Positions 8,258 to 16,259 of a stretch of 64,000 bases of DNA are shown here, piece by piece. Under the pieces are notes generated by a model, which saw nothing but the letters and a program-made list of their open reading frames with translations, had not been told where the DNA came from and did no database searches. The stretch comes from Dehalococcoidia bacterium (lineage in GTDB: Bacteria; Chloroflexota; Dehalococcoidia; CAUJGQ01): assembly GCA_035310145.1 (NCBI GenBank), contig DATGEL010000005.1, forward strand, positions 1 to 64,000. Reading direction: 5' to 3'. Position 1 is the first letter of the stretch; every line of letters starts with the position of its first letter. The position numbers and the translations under genes are program-made.

Positions 8258-9313
8258 ATGGAGATCGGCATCGGCATTGACGGCTCACTGGCGCTCACGC
8301 TCGACGAGGAGCGCAGCCTGGTCGAAGAGGCGGTGACGCTGGGCTACGCCGCCGCCTGGACGCCCAGCGGCGCCGGCAGCCGCGACGGCTTCCACGTCTG
8401 CGGGCGCTGGTCGCTGTGGACGGGCGGAGCCGGCCAATGCCTGCCGACGGGCATCGCCGTGGTGCCGGCGCCGCTGTGGAGCGCGGCGCCGCTCGCCAGC
8501 CAGGCCGCGACGGTGGGCGAGCTGAGCGGCGGCCGCTTCGTGCTCGGCATCGGCACCGGCAGTTTGTACAGCAGCGCCTACCGGCCGATGTTCGGCCTGC
8601 CGGATGTCGGCGCCGTCGGCGCCATGCGCGACTACCTCACCGCGCTGCGCGGCCTGCTGAACGGCGAAGCGGTCACGATCGACAGCCCGCTGATCCGGCT
8701 GCGGCGGGCGCAGATCCTCCAGCGGCCCGTCTCGGTGCCGCTCTATCTCGCCGCGCTGGGGCCGCAGATGCTGCGCCTCGCCGGGCGCCTGGCCGACGGC
8801 GTCTCGCTCAACTGGTGTACGCCCGAGCAACGCGCCTGGTGCCGCGAGCAGGTGGCCGCGGGCGCCAGCGCCGCCGGCCGCGATCCGGCCGCCGTGCGCA
8901 TCACCGAGTACATCCGCGTCTGCGTTGACGAAGACGAGGACCGCGCCCGCCGCGGCCTCGCCCGCGCGGTGATGGGCTACGCGCTCTCGCGCCCCGGCGC
9001 TGGCAACGACCGCGGCTACCGCGCCCATTTCGGTCGCATGGGCTTCGAAACGCACCTGCAGGCGATCGAGGCGAAGCGCGACTCCGGCGCAAGCGAAGCG
9101 GAGTTGATCGACGCCTTCCCGCCCGAGCTGCTGCGCGCCGTCGGTTACTACGGCCCTGCCGCCGGCGCGGCGGCGGCCTTCGCGCGGCCCGCTGAAGGGC
9201 TCGACCTGGCGATCGTGCGCATCGTGCCCGCACGCCCCGGCCTCGAAGGCGCCCGCGCCGCCCTGCGTGCCTGCCGCCCGGACCTTGTTGGCGCGCCGGC
9301 GACGGCCTCATAG
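8258..9313 (+). CDS. LLM class flavin/F420-dependent oxidoreductase
   Basis: A 351-residue bacterial-luciferase-like TIM-barrel enzyme. ATG 8258 follows GGGAGGCAGGGC and begins MEIGIGIDGSLALTLDEE. Family features are the LGYAAAWTP segment, RFVLGIGTGS near residue 95, the PVYLAALGPQML-type strand (here VPLYLAALGPQ) and TEYIRVCVDED. These enzymes use FMN or F420 to oxidise or reduce small organics; whether this one uses F420 is inferred only from the family. A TACACT hexamer at 8210-8215 may be the -10 box. The gene ends 50 bp before a strong hairpin terminator. Confidence 0.87.
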   Translation: MEIGIGIDGSLALTLDEERSLVEEAVTLGYAAAWTPSGAGSRDGFHVCGRWSLWTGGAGQCLPTGIAVVPAPLWSAAPLASQAATVGELSGGRFVLGIGTGSLYSSAYRPMFGLPDVGAVGAMRDYLTALRGLLNGEAVTIDSPLIRLRRAQILQRPVSVPLYLAALGPQMLRLAGRLADGVSLNWCTPEQRAWCREQVAAGASAAGRDPAAVRITEYIRVCVDEDEDRARRGLARAVMGYALSRPGAGNDRGYRAHFGRMGFETHLQAIEAKRDSGASEAELIDAFPPELLRAVGYYGPAAGAAAAFARPAEGLDLAIVRIVPARPGLEGARAALRACRPDLVGAPATAS

Positions 9314-9362
9314 GCCGAAGCGGTCGATTGACGCGGATGCATCGCTGTCGCCGGCGAGGCGC

Positions 9363-9420
9363 ACGAACGAGCGGCCGCTCCCATCACGAGGGAGCGGCCG
9401 CTCGTTCGTTCGTCGGTTTT
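9363..9420. terminator. Bidirectional intrinsic terminator (20-bp perfect stem)
   Basis: Arms ACGAACGAGCGGCCGCTCCC (9363-9382) and its exact complement (9390-9409) enclose a 7-base loop, followed by TCGTCGGTTTT. It lies between convergent genes ending at 9313 (+) and 9434 (-), so it can stop both. The stem is unusually long and perfect. Confidence 0.8.
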
Positions 9421-9433
9421 GCTGCAGGGACGG

Positions 9434-10033
9434 CTAGGCCATGCCGGTCGCGTAACCGGGTGCGGCCGGACCGGGTTCCATGCTGAACGGCGGATAGGCA
9501 TCAGTAAGCAGGAGCACATAGGCGCTCGCGCGTTGCTGCCAGCGCGACACGCCGACCGCAAAGGTGAACATGCCCTGCGGATATTTACCCGTGAAGAGAA
9601 TCGCCCACCAGGCGATGAAGGTAATAACCTCAAGGGCGATTCCCAGCAGGTAAAGAACGATGATGTGCGGGATCGCGTAAATGATCCGCAGCAGCGTCGA
9701 AAGCCGATTCATCGGCTCCGAATAGGCCAGCTCGTATTGCAACGGATAGTCGCCGCCGCCGCCAAAGGGTGGGTACTCGTCGCGCAGCAGCGCGCCGTAG
9801 GAACTGACACGAGCGGCATAGCGCGCGACCGACAGCGAAAAGTCCCACATGCCTCGCGGATACTTGCCCGTAATCAGAATGGCAAACCAGGCGATGACGG
9901 TAACGACCTCCATGCAGACACCCAGCACGGCGAGCACGATCATGTGCGGGATCAGCATGAAGATGCGCAGCAGCGTGGTCACGCGGTTGAGTTGGGCGGG
10001 ATACGGCACGTCATAGTGCACGGTGTCGGACAT
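9434..10033 (-). CDS. Tandem DUF4389 membrane protein
   Basis: A 199-residue protein made of two DUF4389 copies (about residues 1-95 and 96-185). Each has the order Tyr-Pro start, LNRVTTLLRIF or MNRLSTLLRII, PHMIVL or PHIIVL, a hydrophobic helix pair, ITGKYPRGM or FTGKYPQGM, and a closing LLxDxYPPF. Four membrane helices are expected. The role of the family is unknown. Start ATG 10033 has GGAGGC upstream. The gene faces a 416-bp intergenic region holding a perfect CRP-type palindrome. Confidence 0.88.
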   Translation of the reverse strand: MSDTVHYDVPYPAQLNRVTTLLRIFMLIPHMIVLAVLGVCMEVVTVIAWFAILITGKYPRGMWDFSLSVARYAARVSSYGALLRDEYPPFGGGGDYPLQYELAYSEPMNRLSTLLRIIYAIPHIIVLYLLGIALEVITFIAWWAILFTGKYPQGMFTFAVGVSRWQQRASAYVLLLTDAYPPFSMEPGPAAPGYATGMA

Positions 10034-10216
10034 GGCTGCCTCCAGCGGTCAAACGAGTTCACGCGCTGAATCTGCTGACGGGGCGCCGCGGCGGCGGCGC
10101 AGCATTCGCCCGATACCTCCTCCTTACGCACAGAGGAACGGCACCTAACGCCAAACTACCCACAGCAGCGTAGGCGTTTGGCCAAGAGTACGGTGTCATC
10201 GATCGCATGTCAAAAA

Positions 10217-10232
10217 TGTGAATTCGTTCACA
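10217..10232. promoter_or_regulatory. CRP/FNR-type operator, perfect consensus
   Basis: TGTGA-ATTCGT-TCACA matches the CRP-family consensus TGTGA-N6-TCACA at every defined position. A second TGTGA half-site starts at 10250, its centre exactly 33 bp (about three helical turns) away. It could regulate the DUF4389 gene (184 bp away) or the vapBC-like module (218 bp away). No crp-like regulator gene is visible in the window. Confidence 0.6.
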
Positions 10233-10277
10233 GCCGAACCGTTACAGAATGTGATAGCGTTCCACGCTTGCTGCCTT

Positions 10278-10336
10278 TCGCCCTTTGCAACCGGCCCCGG
10301 CGCCGCTAGCATGGGGACGATCGCTTCCTGCGCGTC
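10278..10336 (+). repeat. 59-bp direct repeat, copy 1 (upstream of vapBC-like module)
   Basis: Matches 11255-11313 at 55 of 59 positions. It contains TTGCAA (10285-10290), a 16-bp spacer and TAGCAT (10307-10312), a plausible sigma70 promoter reading right. With copy 2 it brackets the toxin-antitoxin pair. Confidence 0.8.
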
Positions 10337-10449
10337 GGTCTGTACGGGGCAAGCCGCCCATGGCCGTGCCCCGCCAGTGTGTGCCGGATTGTGCCGTCTG
10401 CTGGTGACCGCTCACCCAGCGGCTGAATTGTTCAAGCGAGCGCAGAGTT

Positions 10450-10767
10450 ATGGCGCGCGACTTTTCTATTGATCTTTCCGGCTTCCCGGATCTGGCTCGC
10501 CTGGCCGAGGAAGTGCGCGCCAGCCGTCGCCGGCGTGTTCTTCGCCGCGACGGCGAGAACATCGCTGTCCTCGCACCGCTGCCCGTGCTCCGGCGTCGCG
10601 CTGCGGCGCCGGGCCCCCGCGGCGTTGCCGCAGCCCTCGCGGTCGTTGAGCGGACTGCCGGTATCTTCCACGATAACGCAAGGCGGCCGCCGCCAACCAT
10701 CGCCGAGGAAACCGCCGCGTTCGAGCAGGGCGTTGCTGACGAGGTCGTGCACGGTCCGGGAGCGTAG
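10450..10767 (+). CDS. Putative antitoxin partner of the PIN toxin
   Basis: A 105-residue protein rich in Arg and Ala. The first half (residues 1-50) looks like a short Phd/AbrB-like antitoxin: a leading LSGFPDLARLAEEV helix, an RRRRVLRRDGENIAVLAPL beta segment, then a disordered linker and a C-terminal helix that could wrap the toxin. It is called mainly by position: its TAG stop is directly followed by the ATG of a PIN-domain gene with no gap. No strong ribosome site precedes ATG 10450. The fold assignment is tentative; the pairing is convincing. Confidence 0.7.
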   Translation: MARDFSIDLSGFPDLARLAEEVRASRRRRVLRRDGENIAVLAPLPVLRRRAAAPGPRGVAAALAVVERTAGIFHDNARRPPPTIAEETAAFEQGVADEVVHGPGA

Positions 10768-11211
10768 ATGCCCGACCACCCGTTTCTCGATACGAATCTG
10801 TTCCTGCGCCACCTGACTCAGGACGACCCCGTCCGCTCGCGCAGGGCGACCGCGCTCTGGCGACGGGTCGCCGGCGGTGCGGAAGTGGTCGAAACCGTCG
10901 ATACTGTCGTCTTTGAGACGGTCTTCACGCTGCAGCGGTTCTATCAGGTCGGCCGCAGCGACATCCGCGACGGCGTCCTGCCGCTGCTGCTCTTGCGCGG
11001 TGTGCGTCTGGCGAACAAGCGGCGCTACCTTCGCGCGTTCGACCTCTACGTCAGCATGCCTGCCCTCTCCTTCGCCGACAGCTTTCATATTGCCGTCATG
11101 GAACAACGCGGCCTGACCCGTATGGTGAGCTTCGATCGCGCGTTCAGCCGCATACCGACCCTGAAGCGCATGGAGCCGAGCGACACGGGCGAACTCACTG
11201 CGCAGCCATGA
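10768..11211 (+). CDS. vapC: PIN-domain ribonuclease toxin (VapC family)
   Basis: A 147-residue PIN nuclease that, as a VapC-type toxin, would cut RNA when freed from its antitoxin. The acidic metal-binding set is visible: D8 in FLDTN, E50 in VVFE, D104 in SFADSFHIA and D123 in SFDRAF. Length and spacing are normal, so it should be catalytically competent. It starts on the base after the antitoxin stop codon. The whole pair is flanked by a 59-bp imperfect direct repeat, suggesting insertion or duplication as a cassette. A housekeeping PIN nuclease is less likely given this context. Confidence 0.85.
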   Translation: MPDHPFLDTNLFLRHLTQDDPVRSRRATALWRRVAGGAEVVETVDTVVFETVFTLQRFYQVGRSDIRDGVLPLLLLRGVRLANKRRYLRAFDLYVSMPALSFADSFHIAVMEQRGLTRMVSFDRAFSRIPTLKRMEPSDTGELTAQP

Positions 11212-11254
11212 ACCGTACGCGGACGCGGTGAAGTCGCGCTCACTGCCGTACGAG

Positions 11255-11313
11255 TCGCCCTTTGCAAGCGGCCCCGGCGCCGCTAGCATGGGGACGAGCG
11301 GTTCCTGAGCGTC
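11255..11313 (+). repeat. 59-bp direct repeat, copy 2 (promoter of CoA-transferase)
   Basis: Second copy of the repeat at 10278-10336 with four mismatches. TTGCAA (11262-11267), 16 bp, TAGCAT (11284-11289) lie about 68 bp before ATG 11357, so this copy probably drives the CoA-transferase. Confidence 0.8.
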
Positions 11314-11356
11314 CGCGCGCCTGACCCCACAGGCGGCGGCCGCCCGTTGAAAGGGC

Positions 11357-12598
11357 ATGGGCACGATGCCGGCGCTAGAGCAGATGCGCATTCTCGACCT
11401 GACGCAGTACGAGGCGGGCACCTCTTCGACTCAGTTGCTCGCCTGGCTTGGCGCCAACGTCGTCAAGATCGAACGGCCCGGCGTCGGCGACCCCGGACGC
11501 CACACCGAGCGCACCACCAGCGGCCACGACTCGCTCTACTTCCTCAGCTTCAACAGCAACAAGCGCAGCGTCGCCATCAACCTCTCGACGGAAACCGGCC
11601 GCGGCCTCTTCCTGCGCATGCTGCCGCGCTTCGACGTGGTCGTCGAAAACTTCACCCTGGGCACGATGGAGAAGCTCGGCCTGGGGTACGAGGTGCTCAA
11701 GCAGCACAACCCGGCCATCATCTACGCCACGCTCAAGGGCTTCGGCACCACCGGCCCCTACAAGGACTTCAAGTGCTTCGACATGGTGGCCCAGGCCGCG
11801 GGCGGCGCCTTCAGCACCACCGGCTGGCGCATGGAAGATCCGCCTCTGCGCCCCGGCCCCACCCTGGGCGACACCGGCACCGGCATGCACCTGGCGATGG
11901 GCATCATGGCGGCCTACATCCAGCGCCTGCAAACCGGCGCCGGCCAGATGGTCGAAGTCTCGATGCAGGAGTCGGTCGCCAGCTTCATGCGTTGCCCCTT
12001 CTCCCACCGCGAGCGCACCGGCGACCCCGTGCCGCGCCGCGGCAACCGCACGGTCTCGCCCACCGACCTCTACCCCTGCGCCCCAGGCGGCCCCAACGAT
12101 TATGTCTACATCATGATCGTCACCACGCGCATGTGGGACGCGCTGGTTACGGCGATCGACCGCCCCGAGCTCTCGCTGGACCCCCGCTTCGCCGACGCCA
12201 GGGCGCGGCACCAGAACGGCGACGCCCTGTTTGAGGAGATCGCCGCCTGGACCAGCCAGCGCACCAAGGAAGAGGTCTGGGAGCATCTGGGCGCCCACGG
12301 CGTGCCTTGCGGCGCCGTGCTCGACAGCAGCGACATCTTCACCAACCGGCACATGCGCGAGCGCCGCGCCGTGCGCACACTCGTGCATCCCGAGCGCGGC
12401 GCCTGGGACTTCATCGCGCCGCCGATCCGCATGAGCGAGTCGGACGTGGAGATGATCCCGGCGCCGCTGCTGGGCCAGCACACCATCGAGGTGCTCGGCC
12501 AGGAGCTGGGCCTGGCAGCGGAGCAGCTGCGCGAGCTGAGCGCGTCCGGCGTGGTGCAGGTGCGCGAGGCGCCGGCCGTCTCCGCCGCCGCCGACTGA
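11357..12598 (+). CDS. CaiB/BaiF type III CoA-transferase
   Basis: A 413-residue formyl-CoA-transferase-like enzyme moving CoA between acyl-CoA and a free acid via an enzyme-bound aspartyl anhydride. The catalytic Asp is seen as D142 in CFDMVAQAAGG. Other family marks are LGANVVKIERP near 31, SFNSNKRSVAINL near 65 and VVENFTLGTMEKLGLGYE near 95. A second in-frame ATG lies three codons in. Unlike the paired CoA-transferases later in the window it stands alone. It is followed 31 bp later by a small membrane gene. The promoter is within the 59-bp repeat just upstream. Confidence 0.92.
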   Translation: MGTMPALEQMRILDLTQYEAGTSSTQLLAWLGANVVKIERPGVGDPGRHTERTTSGHDSLYFLSFNSNKRSVAINLSTETGRGLFLRMLPRFDVVVENFTLGTMEKLGLGYEVLKQHNPAIIYATLKGFGTTGPYKDFKCFDMVAQAAGGAFSTTGWRMEDPPLRPGPTLGDTGTGMHLAMGIMAAYIQRLQTGAGQMVEVSMQESVASFMRCPFSHRERTGDPVPRRGNRTVSPTDLYPCAPGGPNDYVYIMIVTTRMWDALVTAIDRPELSLDPRFADARARHQNGDALFEEIAAWTSQRTKEEVWEHLGAHGVPCGAVLDSSDIFTNRHMRERRAVRTLVHPERGAWDFIAPPIRMSESDVEMIPAPLLGQHTIEVLGQELGLAAEQLRELSASGVVQVREAPAVSAAAD

Positions 12599-12629
12599 GC
12601 CGCCGCGGGCGCTCCGGGGAGCAAGCGCG

Positions 12630-13001
12630 ATGCTGGTCCGCCTGATCGGCGCCTGCCGCGTGGCGGTCGGTCTGCTGATCATCGCCCGCCCGCGCCTGGC
12701 GGCGCGCCTCTTCGCCCTGCCCGAAGCCGGCGCCACTGCCGACGCGCGCTTCGTCACCCGCATCGCCGGCAACCGCGACCTGATGCTGGGCGCGGCGCTG
12801 CTGCTCGCGCCCGCGGCGCAGACGCCGCCGCTGCTCGGCGCCTGTGTGGCGGTCGATGCCGCCGATCTGCTGGTGGCGCTGGGCTCAGCGGGCGCTAGCT
12901 TGCGCCCGCGGTCCGTGCTCAGCAACGTCGTCGTCGCCGGCGCCGCGGCCACGGGCGAGTTCTGGGCACTGGATCGCGCTCGCCGGGCGCGGCGTTTCTA
13001 G
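12630..13001 (+). CDS. Small hydrophobic membrane protein (123 aa)
   Basis: Unrecognised 123-residue protein with hydrophobic segments at about residues 5-20, 50-65, 68-85 and 95-112, separated by Arg-rich loops; probably four helices. ATG 12630 follows GGAGCAAGC. It may be cotranscribed with the CoA-transferase. Its TAG stop overlaps the stop of the convergent nucleosidase gene through a shared CTAG, leaving no intergenic DNA. Function unknown. Confidence 0.65.
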   Translation: MLVRLIGACRVAVGLLIIARPRLAARLFALPEAGATADARFVTRIAGNRDLMLGAALLLAPAAQTPPLLGACVAVDAADLLVALGSAGASLRPRSVLSNVVVAGAAATGEFWALDRARRARRF

Positions 13002-13813
13002 ACGCCGGCGCGGGTGAGCGTGGCCGCCAGCGCCAGCAGCGACCGTGCCGCGCGGTCGCCCGCCTCCGTGATCGCCGCCGGCACCTCCTCCGGCGTCAGG
13101 GCGCAGGCGGCCTCGTTGTCCGACATCACGCGGATGGCCGCGAAGGGCACGCCGTGCATGGCGCAGACCTGCGCCACATAGGCGCTCTCCATGTCCTCGC
13201 ACTCGGCCTGGTAGAGCACGCGCAGCTCCCGCAGCGCCTCGGCCTCGATCGTCCAGGCGTCCGCCGAGCCGACCACCCCGCTGACCACGAACGGCGCCCG
13301 GCGTGGCAGCGCCTGCGGCCAACCCGGCGCCTGCCACGGTCCCGCCGCCTGCGAAGCCGCGGCGGCGGCCTGCTCCGCCTGGCGCAGCAGCTCCGGCTGC
13401 GCGTCGATGTACTCCAGGCTGACCATCTCGCCGTACCGGTAGAAGCGAATCAGCGAGCCGGGCAGGCCGCGAGCGATGCGCGCCTCGCGCACGCCAGGCG
13501 CCGCCACGATCACGAAGCGTGAGCCGACCACCACATCGCCGGGCATCAGCGCCGGGTTGTGCGCCCCGGCCGAGCCGCCGTGCAGCACCGCCGCCGGCGC
13601 AAACTGCGCGATCAGCCGCTCTGTGGCCGCGGCGGCGTTCACCGGCCCCGCCGCCGAGAGGATCAGCAGCAGGCGGCGCCCCGCCAGCGCGGCCTCGTAC
13701 AGCTCCCAGGCGCCGGCGCTCGCCAGCGGCTGCAGGTCCGGCAGCAGGGCGCCGTATGGGGTGAACTCGCCGCGCGTGGGCACGAGGATCGCAAGCGGTG
13801 CTCGGTGGTTCAT
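12998..13813 (-). CDS. MTA/SAH nucleosidase-like purine phosphorylase superfamily protein
   Basis: Phosphorylase-superfamily enzyme, most like 5'-methylthioadenosine/S-adenosylhomocysteine nucleosidase or futalosine hydrolase, cleaving the N-glycosidic bond of a nucleoside. Visible motifs are HGGSAGA near residue 80, MPGDVVVGSRFV near 92, FVVSGVVGSADAW near 180, CEDMESAYVAQVC near 215 and RVMSDNEA near 238, where the family has the catalytic Asp. ATG 13813 is chosen; ATG 13825 or 13849 would add up to 12 residues, and no clear ribosome site decides. At about 271 residues it is longer than Escherichia-type MTAN (232), so the substrate is open. Confidence 0.8.
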   Translation of the reverse strand: MNHRAPLAILVPTRGEFTPYGALLPDLQPLASAGAWELYEAALAGRRLLLILSAAGPVNAAAATERLIAQFAPAAVLHGGSAGAHNPALMPGDVVVGSRFVIVAAPGVREARIARGLPGSLIRFYRYGEMVSLEYIDAQPELLRQAEQAAAAASQAAGPWQAPGWPQALPRRAPFVVSGVVGSADAWTIEAEALRELRVLYQAECEDMESAYVAQVCAMHGVPFAAIRVMSDNEAACALTPEEVPAAITEAGDRAARSLLALAATLTRAGV

Positions 13814-14018
13814 CGCGCGCAGCATAGCGGCCCGCGCCCCGGCGAACAACCGCGCACACCGGCGGGCGCGCCACGGCCATTGGTAGCGGAAACAGGGCGC
13901 ACCGCAGTGTCGATCGGCGGGCTTGCGGCCGGTCCTGCAGATCGCTGCCGCGGCACAGGCGGAGACCGCATCCTGTAACAGAGAAAGCAGGGGTGACCAC
14001 CCGGCGAGGGAGACGACG

Positions 14019-14240
14019 ATGAATCAGTTCGAACTGATGATCCTGCTCGCGCTGGACCATCCGTGGGAGATCCGCCGGCAGGCTCGCCTCAAGGCAGATG
14101 GCCCCAGCAAATTTGCCCGCCTGCGCGGCTGGCTGCAGCGCTCCACGCCGGCGGCGGCCGGCCTCGCTGCGCCCGGCTCCGGCAGCTATGGCCCGGGCGG
14201 ACCTGACAGCGAGGACGAGTCGTCGCGGCGTGCAGCATAA
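14019..14240 (+). CDS. Small hypothetical protein (73 aa)
   Basis: ATG 14019 follows GAGGGAG at good spacing. The 73-residue product starts with a short helical hydrophobic segment (MNQFELMILLALDHPWE), then a basic patch, and ends in a Gly/Ser/Asp-rich tail. I do not recognise it. A hairpin with a T-run follows 85 bp downstream, consistent with an independent short transcript. Confidence 0.6.
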   Translation: MNQFELMILLALDHPWEIRRQARLKADGPSKFARLRGWLQRSTPAAAGLAAPGSGSYGPGGPDSEDESSRRAA

Positions 14241-14324
14241 GCGCCGCGCCCCGCGCCTGAAGCCTCCGGCGGCCATGCGGCGCGGCCGAGCCGGCGAGCG
14301 CGAAAACTCACGCCCCCCCTCTGG

Positions 14325-14380
14325 ACCGGCGCCTCACCTTCTCCTCACTATAGGGAGAAGGTGAGGCGCCGGTGCTTTTT
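14325..14380 (+). terminator. Hairpin terminator, also resembling the palindromic repeat families
   Basis: Perfect 20-bp arms ACCGGCGCCTCACCTTCTCC (14325-14344) and complement (14354-14373), 9-base loop, then GC and TTTTT. It lies just before the aldo/keto reductase start. The CCTCACC arm end resembles the ends of the 134-163 bp elements elsewhere, so it may be a third, short member. Confidence 0.7.
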
Positions 14381-14403
14381 CGGCGCGCCGGGAGCAGCGA
14401 GCG

Positions 14404-15297
14404 ATGCAGTACCGCGTCCTCGGCCGCACGGGGGAGCGCGTCAGCGCCGTCGGGCTGGGCGGCTTCCACATCGGCAAGATCGAACGGCGCGCGGCGATCT
14501 CCCTGATCCGCGCCGCGATCGACGGCGGCATCACCTTCCTCGACAACTGCTGGGACTATCACAACGGCGAAAGCGAGGTGCGTATGGGCCACGCCCTGCG
14601 CGACGGCTACCGCCGGCGCGTCTTCCTGATGACGAAGCTCGACGCGCACTCGCGCGAGATGGCGGCGGCCCAGCTCGAGCAGAGCCTGCGCCGCCTGCAG
14701 ACCGACTGCATCGACCTCGTGCAGATGCACGAGGTGATCCGTCCGGGGGATCCTGACGCACTGCTGGCGCCCGGCGGCGCGATCGAAGCGCTGCTGGCCG
14801 CGCGGCAGGCCGGCAAACTGCGCTACATCGGCTTCACCGGGCACAAGGACCCGGCGGTGCACCTGAAGATGCTCGCGTCGGGCTTCCCCTTCGACACGGT
14901 GCAGATGCCGCTCAACTGCTTCGACGCGCACTTCCGTAGCTTCGAGGCCATGGTGCTGCCGCAGGTAGTCGCGCGGGGCATCGGCGTGCTCGGCATGAAG
15001 CCGCTCGCCGGCGGGCGGATTCTCGAGAGCGGCGGCGCCGGCGCCGAGGAGTGCCTGCGCTACGCGCTCAGCCTGCCGGTCTCCGTCGTGATCACTGGCT
15101 GCGAGTCGCGGGCGCAGGTCGAGCAGGCGCTGCGCGCCGGCGGCGCGTTCACGCCGCTGAGCGCCGAGGAACGCGCGGCGCTGCTGGCACGCACGGCGCC
15201 CGCGGCGGCTGACGGCGCCTGGGAGCGCTATAAGACCACCAGCCTGCACGACGGCACCGATCGCAACCCGCACTGGCTGACGGCATCGGTCGCCTGA
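14404..15297 (+). CDS. Aldo/keto reductase
   Basis: A 297-residue NAD(P)H-dependent TIM-barrel reductase of aldehydes and ketones. The catalytic tetrad can be placed: Asp and Tyr in FLDNCWDYHNGES (about 47-58), Lys in LMTKLDAHS near 78 and His in LVQMHEV near 110. The C-terminal VVITGCESRAQVEQAL is the cofactor-side segment. A GGGAGCAGCGAGCG stretch before ATG 14404 provides the ribosome site. A crotonase follows 41 bp later on the same strand, suggesting a two-gene unit acting on a ketone or enoyl intermediate. Substrate unknown. Confidence 0.9.
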   Translation: MQYRVLGRTGERVSAVGLGGFHIGKIERRAAISLIRAAIDGGITFLDNCWDYHNGESEVRMGHALRDGYRRRVFLMTKLDAHSREMAAAQLEQSLRRLQTDCIDLVQMHEVIRPGDPDALLAPGGAIEALLAARQAGKLRYIGFTGHKDPAVHLKMLASGFPFDTVQMPLNCFDAHFRSFEAMVLPQVVARGIGVLGMKPLAGGRILESGGAGAEECLRYALSLPVSVVITGCESRAQVEQALRAGGAFTPLSAEERAALLARTAPAAADGAWERYKTTSLHDGTDRNPHWLTASVA

Positions 15298-15338
15298 GGA
15301 CCGTACGGCCCCGGGCAACGCGGAAAGGACCGCCACAG

Positions 15339-16154
15339 ATGCAGTACGACGAGTACCAGTTCCTCAAGATCGCGGTTGAAGACGGCATCGCCCTGATCAC
15401 GATCAACCGCCCCGAGTTCTACAACGCCACCAACAACCGCCTGCACTGGGAGCTGACCCAAATCTGGCCGGACATCGACAACGACCCGACGGTGCGCGTT
15501 GCCGTCGTCACCGGCGCCGGCGATCAGGCGTTTTCGGCCGGCGGCGACCTGGGCGACCTGGAAGCACGCGACACGCTGCCGGCCAACGAGCGCTACGAGG
15601 CGATCGTCGCGCTCGCCAAGGAAGCGCGCGAGCTCGTCTACACGATCGTCAACTGCGACAAGCCGATCATCTCGGCGATCAACGGCGTGGCGGTCGGCGC
15701 CGGCCTGGTCGTGGCCCTGCTTGCCGACATCTCGATCATCGCCGAGGACGCGCGGCTCACCGACGGTCACACGCGGCTCGGTGTGGCCGCGGGCGATCAC
15801 GCCTGCATCATCTGGCCGTTGCTCTGCGGCATGGCGAAGGCCAAATACTATCTGCTCACCTGTGACTTCATCGACGGCCGCGAGGCGGAGCGCATCGGCC
15901 TGGTAAGCAAGGCCGTGCCACGGGCGCAGGTGCTGTCCGAGGCGATGGCGGTGGGGCGCAAGCTGGCCGACGGTCCGCAGCACGCGCTGCGCTTCACCAA
16001 GCGGGCGCTGAACCAGTGGCTGCGCCTCGGCGGCATCACCGCGTTCGACTACTCGCTGATGGCCGAGATGATGGGCTTCTTCGGCGGCGACGTGGCTGCC
16101 GGCATCCAGGGCATCCGCGAACGCCGGCCCGGCGCCTTCCCCTCCGCGCGCTAA
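15339..16154 (+). CDS. Enoyl-CoA hydratase/isomerase (crotonase) family protein
   Basis: A 271-residue crotonase-fold protein acting on acyl-CoA thioesters. Oxyanion-hole segments are FSAGGDLGDLE near residue 65 and INGVAVGAGLVVALLADIS near 110. At the second catalytic position the family's Gly-Gly pair is replaced by GVAAGDHACIIWPLL, so the exact reaction (hydration, isomerisation, hydrolysis) may differ from standard ECH. It lies downstream of the aldo/keto reductase and is probably cotranscribed. The start at ATG 15339 has AAAGGA about 12 bases upstream. Confidence 0.88.
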   Translation: MQYDEYQFLKIAVEDGIALITINRPEFYNATNNRLHWELTQIWPDIDNDPTVRVAVVTGAGDQAFSAGGDLGDLEARDTLPANERYEAIVALAKEARELVYTIVNCDKPIISAINGVAVGAGLVVALLADISIIAEDARLTDGHTRLGVAAGDHACIIWPLLCGMAKAKYYLLTCDFIDGREAERIGLVSKAVPRAQVLSEAMAVGRKLADGPQHALRFTKRALNQWLRLGGITAFDYSLMAEMMGFFGGDVAAGIQGIRERRPGAFPSAR

Positions 16155-16259
16155 CACCGCTGGCCCGCGCCCCTCCGCCGGCCGAGCCCGCCAGGCGCCG
16201 GCTGTGCCTCTGCTCCCGATGCTCGCCCGCTTGATGGGCCACCCTTCGCGGCAGGGGGC

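Larger units (their letters stand above)
10034..10449. other. 416-bp divergent intergenic region
   Basis: No gene is supported here. It contains an inverted repeat GCCAAAC/GTTTGGC (10150-10182), a CRP-type palindrome (10217-10232) with a half-site 33 bp away, and the first copy of a 59-bp promoter-bearing direct repeat (10278-10336). Confidence 0.6.

Noticed and set aside
9419-10069. Plus-strand frame opposite the DUF4389 gene
   Set aside because: It mirrors the DUF4389 tandem repeat in antisense and contains no recognisable domain.
10243-10281. Possible short leader peptide or attenuator between the CRP-like site and the first 59-bp repeat
   Set aside because: No start codon with a ribosome site and no stable hairpin could be identified there.
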